In this document: in pieces, positions 33,554-62,000 of the stretch
Layout: every line of letters starts with the position of its first letter
Numbering within the stretch: position 1 is the first letter of the stretch
NCBI GenBank assembly: GCA_009760855.2
Contig: WPIO01000007.1
Span: 4,490,001 to 4,552,000, forward strand
Reading direction: 5' to 3'
From: Cristatella mucedo
Lineage: Eukaryota; Bryozoa; Phylactolaemata; Cristatellidae
DNA: 62,000 nucleotides
Position numbers and translations under genes: made by a program
The notes under the pieces: model-generated
Databases searched by the model: none
What the model was told of the DNA's origin: nothing
The model's input: only the letters and a program-made list of their open reading frames with translations

Positions 33554-33966
33554 TGACCCCCAAAGAGAGCGCCACAATAGATGCAGTTAAAGGCTGCAAT
33601 CCCTTCCTTGGACAGAGCACACGATGCCGATGCACACATTGCACAAATCGACGTGTACGATTCGCGTGCAATAGATCTATATTAGTGTGACAGCACTGAG
33701 ATGCAAATAAAATTATAGATGCATCCATACGATCTACAGCACGCTTGAAAAAATTGCGCCCGCCCTGTTGCGCTATGCACTAGTTTTTTTAAGCCCAATG
33801 CGGAGCCACGCGCACTTACCTAACGACTTTAAAAATCGCAGTATTGCGCAGTTGCAGATGAAAATACAATACACGATGCTGAGAAGGGCTGCCTGCGATC
33901 GCACTCGAGCCCCCCCACACATACCGCTATTTACACAACTGTAGAGCTCCGATGTGCGTCCAAAGT

Positions 33967-34070
33967 ACACACACACACGCGCACACACACGCGAGCGCGC
34001 GCGACCACACACACACACAAACACACACACACAAATACACACACAAACACACACACACGAACACACACAT
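33967..34070. repeat. Imperfect (CA)n tract
   Basis: CA repeats with GCGC and AAA interruptions, intergenic between ATR and the ARM/HEAT-like gene. Confidence 0.85.
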
Positions 34071-34186
34071 GCATTGATCGTACGACAGTAAGCAAGGTTC
34101 CTATTCATCCATCTAGTGGCGAACTGGCAGCACGCAGGCAGCAAGCAGCTAAAGAAGCAAAGTGCTGCGAGTGCTGGCGGTAATAG

Positions 34187-34265
34187 TAATTACTATTATT
34201 ATTGCTTTTGCATAGCGCCATCGGAGAACTGAATCTCTCTCTGGGCACTTTCCGCTGCTGCATAT
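34187..34265 (-). mobile_element. L2-like 3' end
   Basis: ATT-rich tail then GCATAGCGCCATCGGAGAAC and CTCTGGGCACTTTCC in antisense. Confidence 0.6.
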
Positions 34266-34923
34266 AAAGCATTGCGGTAACATTTCAAGCCAGTTCCTGC
34301 AATGCACCATGACAATGCATTTAAGAATACTTTACAGCGGACACGGTTAAAAAGTATGGTGCGATACAAGCTCAGCTATCGAGGCGCGCCCGACAAACTA
34401 GCACTCTGTCAACGCTCAGTTTAAGAAGTTTAAGGCCGAGCTCGGGATAGCGGGGCTGCCCAGCGTGAAAGTTGCCGAATTGTATATGAACAGACCTTCG
34501 CGAAAGTGCTGGCGTGGCTAGCGCTTGGGTGCTGCTACCATCATATGGGTTATTCCGGCTTCGAAGGCCAGGTCAGCACCCAGTCAACTAGCAGTCGAGG
34601 CAGCACGCAGGCGACTAGTTCGCCGGTCCTGCGCGGGAACTGCCTTCTACATTAAAGAGCGACGCCGGAACTCGACCTACGTCCCTGACCCATAAGCAAA
34701 GTTGGGCGCCATCTTCGACTGCTTAAGCTCGCGAGAGACGCTAATTTAATTAAGCGACGTAGGCCATATATTACGCACAATGCAGTTACGCGACCATGCA
34801 AAATCTCGGCTTCGTCTAGCGCCACAATTTCGAGTGCTAACCAAGCTTCAATGGAAAGCAATATACGCTTTTGGATAATTAAGGTACTTTCAGGATCTTT
34901 AGGTATTTTCAGGATCTTCATTT

Positions 34924-35060
34924 GGAGATGAGAGAAAGAGAGGAGAGAGGAGAGAGGGAGTAAGGAGAGAGGGAGAGAGGGAGGGAGAGGGGGAGGGAGC
35001 AGAGAGGTGAGGAGTGGGACAGAGAAGAGGAGATAAACAGATCAAAAGACGAGAATGCGA
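34924..35060. repeat. GA-rich (GGGAGA) tract
   Basis: Purine-only run of degenerate GAGAG and GGGAG units, intergenic. Confidence 0.8.
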
Positions 35061-35084
35061 TGGAGAAAGAGAGAAGAGAAGATA

Positions 35085-35185
35085 TAATAATAAAAATAAC
35101 AATAATAATAATAGATCATTTGTATCGCCCTCTCAGAGCACTAAATCTCTCTTCGGGTGCTTTAAAACTCACTGCGGAAGAACTA
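35085..35185 (-). mobile_element. L2-like 3' end
   Basis: AAT-rich tail then TTGTATCGCCCTCTCAGAGC and CTTCGGGTGCTTTAAAAC in antisense. Confidence 0.6.
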
Positions 35186-35297
35186 GTACCCAAGGATTAG
35201 TGGCATGCGCGGTATTTAGCATGCGAAAGCAAGCAAGTCTCATACTGAGGCTTCACATTCTAAAGGCAAAGGGGAATCATATATAACAGACTTGTTA

Positions 35298-35430
35298 AAC
35301 TAGCGGCAGACGTGGCGTAGCGGCTACCGCCACTGCATTCAGGGTCAGCATAGAATCGACCACTGCAGGATTCGAGCCCGCGATTCGGCTCGTGAGGAGC
35401 GAGCACCTTAGCACCTCCGGGCTAAGACAC
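35298..35430 (-). mobile_element. tRNA-derived SINE, S1-related
   Basis: The antisense strand reads GTGTCTTAGCCCGGAGGTGC (head) and GGGCTCGAATCCTGCAGTGG (box B). Confidence 0.75.
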
Positions 35431-35706
35431 CGGAGGCATAAGCAAGCAGAAAGGCAATCTGGACCGCCGGTTAGTAAGAGCTCTCTGCGTAGTAAAGTGC
35501 GCCTGAATTCTGCACAGCTACCCACGAAGATCACACCGGAACGAAAAGGACTTTTTAGCGGGCGAAGGGAGAGCATACCGGAACAGACGAGTCTTGAGCC
35601 GATACCTAAAGGATATGAAGTCATTGCAAGTAGTGAGCATAGCCGAAAGAAAACTCCAGAATTTTGGCGAATGCGAGCTTAGCGTTTAATTATAAAAATA
35701 CTTCAA

Positions 35707-35712
35707 TTTATT
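35707..35712 (-). promoter_or_regulatory. Candidate polyadenylation signal AATAAA
   Basis: The minus strand reads CAATAAATTG here, about 380 nt downstream of the stop codon of the ARM/HEAT-like gene. The distance is plausible for a 3'UTR. AATAAA is common in AT-rich DNA, so this is only a candidate. Confidence 0.25.
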
Positions 35713-36091
35713 GCTAGGGTCGCAAGATGTCTAGATGCTGAGCACAGTCGAAGAGTAAGAAAGTCTCATGGGCAGTCTGGTATCGGCGATTTAAGTGACC
35801 TGTAAGACAGACTGGATATATAAGAAAATAGTGAGGTGAAGACTACGAGAAGAGAATATGGGGATAAAAAAAATGAAAAAAGGTTAACTGCAGGAGAGAG
35901 ACGGACAGACAGATAGAGGGGGAGAGGGAGACAGAGAGACTGACAGAAAGACTGAGAGGGATGAATACTGCGGTGAATCGTATTGAGCTTTATATGGCAC
36001 GCCTCGCTAAATCTAGGCAATTGGAGGGCAAGATCACAAGCTTTAAGGACGCATGTGAAGAAAACTACTTGCAAACTCTGCACTTTTAGGC

Positions 36092-38690
36092 TTATTCCAG
36101 CAGCTGCTCTAGCTTGTCTTTAAGAGTCTCTGGAAGTCTGGAACAGAGAAACTTTCAAATGATGCGATAACCTACAAATGTTGGCACTCTCTGGAAAAAC
36201 CTTTACTCATTTGAAATGACATATGTGATAACATCATCATTCGCCACCATCGAAGCCCTATTCTTTCTTAACGTACAAGGGCATGGCCTCATTGAGGTTA
36301 TCCGCACCCATCGCAGTTCGAAGGCATCTCTTAATAAATTTTAATACGCTGTACGCGTTCCTTGCGGTTGACACTAAAAGTGTCTGAATAGGTCCACTGA
36401 GCTTGTAAAGTTGGTCATAGCCGGCTTTGGATTGAACAGACTCTACCAGCAGGAGTGCAAGATCGGGAAGACCACCTACGTTTTTCAGTGCCGAGTCCGA
36501 ATCGATTCCTTGCAACAGTTGTGAAGAGGTTTGAACGTGCTCCTTTGCTGAAAGAGCTAGGATGGCTGCCTGTTGATCAACGGATACAGAGCAAAGTTCT
36601 TACGCTGACCCACAAGGCCCGCCACGGCTTGGCTCCTGAAAACCTAACTGCATACCTAGCTGCTGAACTGTTTCAGCTGTTTGCTACACCAGTTTCAGCC
36701 TCCTCGTGCCTTGAGGTCCTGTATGGGCAAAAAATTAGTTGTTCCATTCCTGCGCTTAAAGACCGTTGGCGACAAACGCTTTTGTTCTGCAGGTCCTAGA
36801 CTGTGGAACTCACTTTCACGATTCTTTGCAATGACAACTACTCTCCTGCTTCCGGCTATGGCTTATCCTTTCCAGCCGTTCTGAGCTGCTAAATCCGTGC
36901 TACTCACTACCTCAACAGCTTTCTTGACTCAGCAATGCTTCTCACTTGCTCTTCGTTGTGTGAGATGAAGTCTGCTGGCTAACGAATGCGTACCGAAACC
37001 CACTTATGCTTTGAATGCGCTATCAAAAACTCTCCGGCGTAACACCCACATAATCTTTGGGGCTAGTTGGATTTACACACGGGGATATATTACATTATAT
37101 AATGCATCGTTGGAGAGAGTGCATCGCTCAGACAGCTCAGATACTTTATTAACCACAATGGCCAGCACTGATAAGTTCAGAAATCGGGGATTCCCGTGCA
37201 GTGTAAATAAAGACTCGTATGTGCTACTGTGGTGTCTTATTACAATATCTCGCGATCCTTTTTAGAGCATTGTTAACTATACACACAAACGACGAAGGCA
37301 ATTATTGAGCTTCATCATAGAATGCAATCGCGTGCCTATCCTAAAAGTACCGCTCGGCCCTGTTCGAACACGTTGACTATCTTTGGTATGGCTGTGGAGT
37401 ATTAGCCAACATCAGCTACCCCGAAGCAGTTTGAGAGTTTTTCCACTATTGAAAGTGTGTCCAGTTAATGCTAGTTCCAGTTAGTGTAAGCTTTCCGCTA
37501 CTGTAGCCAGTTAGGCTGAGTCTTAGAAAATTGTGAGGTTGCTCTAAGAGACAGATATAACGTCTTAAAAGCTTAAGTTACTTTTTTATTTAAACACACC
37601 GAGGGGTGTTGTGATACAATATACCGTATCCTTGAACTTAGGTCCGTCAAGAGTGCACAATGGCTAAACCACGCGTCATCCAGCGTTAGCCCTGTCTAGA
37701 GATGATAACATTAGTGGAGAGCACAGAGCTCACGGCTGCTTCAACTATTACAGATCGCTCACCGACGCGTGTTTTGACCTATCGCCACTGTCGATGCTGA
37801 GTGACTATTTTCCATTTACAAACACTTCTTGGCCGACTCAAGATAATCTGTAACACCAGAAAATATATAAACACTTACGTTCATCAGGTGAACTTTTTAG
37901 TTTTATTAATACTTAGCAATTGACATTCATGAGTTAATTGCTCTGTTACGAAGTGCCGAATAATTTTATTTCTATGCTGAATTAAATCGCTCGTGGAGGT
38001 TATGCTAGAGATTGCTGATTTCTTGTAAACTGAATTTACCTGCACAAAACTCCACGAAGTTGTATTTTATTAATACACACACTTTGGCTCTTTTGCGTAG
38101 ATTTTGGCTTTTCTTACGCAACAACAACTACTCTCTTACTGCCGACTACGACTCATCCTTTCCAGCGGTCCTGAGCTGCTACTTCCATGCTACTCACTAT
38201 CTCAACTGCTCTCCTGACTCTGCTATGGTTTCCACTTTCTATTTGTTGCGTGAGATAAAGTCTGTTGGCTACCAAATGCGTACTGAACGCCGCTTAAGCT
38301 GTGACTGCGCTATATAGAACTCTCCCGGGTAACACTCATGTGGCCTTTGTGGCTTTGTGGAGTTATAGACGGAGATACATACACAGCATCTGAAGCGTGC
38401 CTTTCAATATGAAAGGTTAGCATATAACTCGCTGTTCGTAGACTTTATTTGCTTACGAGCTGAAGTGGCTGTGTACTCTGCTTGCTAACTTGAGTGAATT
38501 AAGTAGCAGTGCTCTTCTGATTTTGAAGCGTATGGCATACCAGTGCTCAGCTAAACTTGGGTCAATGGCAGAAAAGTCTTAACTCTCGATCGCTTTGGGA
38601 TCGTTTAGAATTAAATTTAGCCTGCATCTGGCTACATTGTAGGCCATGTTTATTAAGAGTGCCATTGCACTTGCTGAAGAGACACGATAT
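36092..38690 (-). CDS. 3' end of an unidentified ARM/HEAT-like protein gene
   Basis: Three exons chain in phase: 38690-38584 (TTTTCAG acceptor, GAGA|GTTAAG donor), 36508-36277 (GCAAG acceptor, CCCTT|GTACGT donor) and 36137-36092 (TGTTCCAG acceptor, TAA stop at 36092-36094). They encode about 126 C-terminal residues, all helical in appearance. These include AMALLINMAYNVARCRLNLI, VGGLPDLALLLVESVQSKAG and a C terminus LLPETLKDKLEQLLE. The GG-LP-L-LLL pattern resembles armadillo or HEAT repeats. I do not recognise the family. An L2-B copy starts about 17 bp upstream of the middle exon's acceptor, and upstream exons to the right were not found. An AATAAA on the minus strand at 35707-35712 could be the polyadenylation signal. 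Confidence 0.55.
36525..37085 (+). mobile_element. L2-B 3' fragment next to an exon acceptor
   Basis: It encodes [20 protein letters not shown] and [20 protein letters not shown], then the L2-B end (CTCTCCGGCGTAACACCCAC). Its left boundary lies about 17 bp upstream of the splice acceptor of the ARM/HEAT-like gene exon at 36508. Confidence 0.85.
37090..38090. other. No gene seen
   Basis: AT-rich DNA between two L2-B fragments within the ARM/HEAT-like gene's intron. No open exon with convincing splice sites was found on either strand. Confidence 0.5.
38095..38385 (+). mobile_element. L2-B 3' end fragment
   Basis: The sequence ACGCAACAACAACTACTCTC followed by [20 protein letters not shown] and the AACACTCATGTGG end matches L2-B copies at 17.2, 27.4 and 37.0 kb. 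Confidence 0.8.
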
Positions 38691-38699
38691 CTGAAAAGA

Positions 38700-40120
38700 A
38701 AGTTAGAGGCAGTGACATTGGAACTAAAATCTTCTAATAGCTAAAAAGTCTAATATGACTAATGCAGAGACTGTTAAATAGCAGCAACTTAATAACTGCG
38801 AAAATAATGACGGCAGAAATGGATCAACTTCGGTAATCTATAATATGGCACATGCGAAAAAGTGACCATTTTACCACAGGTGCTGGATATCGTTGAAGCT
38901 CCGGGTGGTAAAATTGGGAAACTAAATATATAGCTTTGAAAGCAAGAGTTTATAAGTTTATCATTTTTCACGAGAGTACGGTTCTGGCGGCAGCTAACGT
39001 GCAGGCGTCCGATGCCCGAGTCCTGACAGAAGATATGGCGGTTAGATTGACTGTTCTGCACTGGCAGGTCGCTGCTAGTACAGCACCTGCCAGTGTCATA
39101 ACTCGTTTCCTTGCAGCTATGCCCGTAACAGCTGCTGTAGGTGTTGGACTTCTGGCTGATGCCGGTCAGACTTCGTTGCTTATCTGCCACTGCTTGCTTG
39201 TGCCTACTCAACGTGCCATGTGACGAATATCAACCCGCGCTGCTGCGTTTCTGACGACTACAACTCTTTTCACAATGTTAAATGCAACACGATATTTCTA
39301 CTAGTCACGTCCCGTGGCTTTACCGTGACGGAGAGACGAATGCTAATTTGTCTCGTCCTTTCTATCTATTTTTCTAGGATTCCACGTTTTATTTTTGATG
39401 ACCTCTCGGGAAATTTTTTGCTGCGGTGATTACTTTGTTACTGACACAAGTATTTCAATGAGATTTGAGCCCGCTCCGACGGCGGAACAGCTGACCGCTG
39501 AGTGGCTTCTCGCAGCCGCTCTTGTCACTCTTCTCGGTTTCCTATTTCCGGAGCGCGTGGCCCAATTGGCGCGGGTCTTAGTGTATAGGTAATAAATATG
39601 TGAATCGACCGAACTGTGCATCGGCAGGGTAAGAATTTTCCTCAAAAATCGCCGGAGACGAGCGTATTCAGCCGACCGGACCAAGGATGAAGGCCGAGCG
39701 GAAAGAGACGACGGTCGGAGGAGAACTCGTCGTGACTGAGATCGGGTTAGAGCTCCGTCGAAGCTCTTAGCTATCCTGACAGCGACTCCAAATGAAATTT
39801 CGGCACGCCGCAGGGGTACTCTCTCTCAGCAAGGCAGCATCAGCCATGTCAATCATTTTAGCTTTATTGGTGCTGCCGAATTCAGAGGTGTCCTTTTGGT
39901 ATTTTATTTTGTCTGCTGCAGACGAAGCTTGTCAGTGTGGTTCACAGTATAAGCGCGTATGGGCAGACGAAGAAGACTTCAGACGGACTAAACGATTGCT
40001 GTGTGAGGAACCTCTGTGGTGTTGCCTCTTTTAAAAAATTTTAAAAGTTCAAGGGTTTTGATGTCAGTCGAGAGATCGTGGCTTCGGGAGACTACCCGAC
40101 AACTACGCCGATAGTTCGTT
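38700..40120. other. No supported gene
   Basis: Overlapping ORFs on both strands at 38.79-39.22 kb lack convincing splice support or recognisable motifs. The 5' exons of the ARM/HEAT-like gene may be here or further right, but none could be phased. Confidence 0.4.
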
Positions 40121-40129
40121 GCTTGTCCT

Positions 40130-40310
40130 AATTGGAAAGCAGTTCAGCCAGGTAGCCTTGAGAATGAGAATGGACTGGCCTAAGAGCGAAAAGGGGAAAG
40201 GAAAACACTTCAAAGTCGATATGCTTATTGATGGGGAGCCCATGCATGTCAATTATAAGTAGTAAGATGTGGAAATTACGACGTTCACGACAGACAAGAC
40301 TAGCTCCTGA
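40130..40310 (-). mobile_element. Old L2-A internal fragment
   Basis: The stretch with CAGGTAGCCTTGAGAATGAG, ATTGATGGGGAGCCCATGCA and ACGACAGACAAGACTAGCTC is collinear with the 14.05-14.22 kb L2-A copy. Confidence 0.5.
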
Positions 40311-40326
40311 TTTTTGTTTATAAACG

Positions 40327-40484
40327 CGTATTGCCTCTTTTGTGTAGTGATAGAAGAGTTAGTACAGCTATCACCACCGCTTGCAGTGGCAATAAATTAT
40401 CGCCCACTGCAGGATTCGAACCCACGACTTCGGTATCGAGGTTGTGAAAAGTAACCGCCTTACCTAGTGTGCTATCACGGCTCA
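40327..40484 (-). mobile_element. tRNA-derived SINE, family S1
   Basis: The antisense strand reads GAGCCGTGATAGCACACTAG and GTGGGTTCGAATCCTGCAGT, with the family body following. Confidence 0.85.
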
Positions 40485-41354
40485 CCAAAGACCTGTGAGT
40501 AGTGAGGTACAAATATCAAGACGGGATGTCACAAATGCATGGAATTGAAGTAGGCAGACTTGAAAGGGGAACTGATGACGTCGTCTAGGGAAAGGTCACT
40601 TTCGAACAGGGCATCTAAATATTGACCTTGCCATGCATGACACATTCGAAGGAGCTAGCTCAGTGTTCTGCCGCGGTAATTTTCTTCTTGGGAGGCTATC
40701 TGAAGGCGTAGGAGCAACAGCTTCACTCTGCCCTTGTTGGAGCTGACTAGTGATTTTAAATGGCCTTCAAAAATAGTCAGGCAAGGTGAAACCGCCTCTA
40801 GAATAATTCATAGCTCACAGCGGCGCCCCTGGCGGCTCCAGTTCACTGCTGGCGGCTCGCCCCGAAGTACGCTCTCCTGCTGCCGTATCTGCGGTGAGCC
40901 TCGACCGCTGCCGTCTGTCACAGATGAAAGACTGTACGCCTGAGTTGACTTTTCATTGGCACAAAAACTGGCCCTCTTTTTAGTGCATATAATAGAAACG
41001 CGTTTTGCGTTTGACAAGAGCACAGTGTCCCCTCAGCGAGGTTCGTCTTTGCTGTCGAGCGGCTTTCGCTGTCGAAGCTCGGGACTCGTCGAACTGAGTG
41101 TCGTCGACGGCCTAGTCAACATCGCGAAGTGCAGCAGCAGCGATGCGGAGCCGACTAAGTGCGGCCGAGAGCGGTCTCTCATCTCCTTGCAGCGTCCGCG
41201 TGAAAAGCCCGCGGCGACAGAAGGCCCGCAGGGATGAGCGCTTGCAGCCGCTCGGCCGTTCGGCTCGAAAGCCGACCCGCAATGTCACGGCCGGCTCGAA
41301 GGCGGCGATGGCAGCTAACGGCTGCATGCGGTCGCCGCCGTAGTAGGCAGACGC

Positions 41355-61235
<19,881 letters not shown>

Positions 61236-61489
61236 CTAACAACAATAAGAATAATAATGACAATGCAGTTTGATGATTACCAGTATTTTGAAATCCGAAA
61301 GTAGATGCCTATATTCTCCAACGCGGCTTCGGCTCGGGAGTAGACGGCTTGCCTTCCCCGAGGCATTTTATAAGGCTAGGTCTCGGTAAACTGCAAGTGT
61401 ATCGAAATATCGAAACGGAATTTGATGTATTTGCAATTTTCTCTGTATTTGTGAATTAAAGGAAATGAAATGTTTCCACAGAAAAAATT

Positions 61490-61800
61490 CGAGAGGGAGG
61501 AAATAAGAGTGAGGGGAAACAAGAAGAAGAGAGGAGTGATGGCGAAGATATGGCGGATACAGAGGAGACAGAGAGGGAAAGAGAGAGAGAGAGAGAGAGA
61601 GTGAGTGAGAGAGAGCAAGTAATCGTGAGAAAGGGAAAGACAAAAACAAAGGGGCAAGAGGGAAGGGTAATAAAATAAATAAATAAATAGATAAATGGGG
61701 AAAATAGAGGATGATATCATGGGAGCCCAGAGATAGAGAGGGAGAGGGTGGAGAGAAAAGAGACAGAGAGAATTAGAGATAAATAGCGGGAGATCGAGAG
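61490..61800. repeat. GA-rich tract near the right edge
   Basis: Degenerate GA and GGGA sequence, with a (GA) core at 61568-61618. No exon is seen between 61236 and 62000. Confidence 0.75.
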
Positions 61801-62000
61801 TGACGGAAATGATAGGAAGAAGTAGGAATAGGTAGAGAGCTTTATAGGAGTGGAAGTAAATTTTTTGAGAAACATAATGCACGATTTTTAGTCGTAAGTC
61901 GTTCGAATACCGGATGCAAATTCTGGTCACATTTAAGCGCGTAAGCGTGTCGTATGCACTTTATTTAGACGCTTAAACGGATCCTCTCATAGTTACAACG

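Noticed and set aside
38789-39223. Overlapping ORFs on both strands near 39 kb (140 aa minus, 95 aa plus)
   Set aside because: Neither has an ATG-supported start with splice context that joins the exon at 38690 in phase (the one donor tried creates a stop), and no motif was recognised.

Overview
This is eukaryotic, animal-type genomic DNA. It holds intron-rich genes with GT-AG introns, many L2/CR1-type non-LTR retrotransposon copies, tRNA-derived SINEs and long microsatellites. An ATR orthologue and a laminin-G adhesion GPCR point to an invertebrate metazoan, possibly an early-branching one such as a sponge or cnidarian. That placement is inference; nothing here fixes the species.

All three genes I can support lie on the minus strand. 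(1) About 33.4 kb down to 2.2 kb: the N-terminal HEAT-repeat half of an ATR checkpoint kinase. The start codon is at 33410 and the gene runs off the left edge, so the kinase domain is outside the window. I traced 21 exons with matching splice phases, except for one unresolved gap between 30.8 and 26.46 kb. (2) 38.7-36.1 kb: the last three exons of an alpha-helical, ARM/HEAT-like protein I cannot name. (3) 61.2-41.36 kb: 25 exons of a large adhesion GPCR, open at the right (5') edge. It encodes one partial and four complete laminin-G (LamG_3/ConA-like) modules, a GAIN domain, a GPS with an intact HL/T cleavage site, seven transmembrane helices and a Ser/Arg-rich tail. Its exon lengths sum to 5,259 nt (1,752 codons plus stop) with every junction in phase.

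The rest is introns and intergenic DNA filled with repeats. Two L2 lineages are recognisable. L2-A ends in a GCGCTTTATCAAGTGC-(ATT)n tail and includes a 396-codon reverse transcriptase ORF at 11.0-12.2 kb. L2-B has an end containing TGTTACGCAGGAGAG. Two SINE families are present, one of which carries an L2-like 3' end. Insertions are nested in each other in several places. Right of about 41 kb the DNA becomes clearly richer in G+C and CpG.

The two recognisable proteins are unrelated in function: nuclear DNA-damage signalling (ATR) and cell-surface adhesion signalling (LamG-aGPCR). No operon-like or cluster logic links them.
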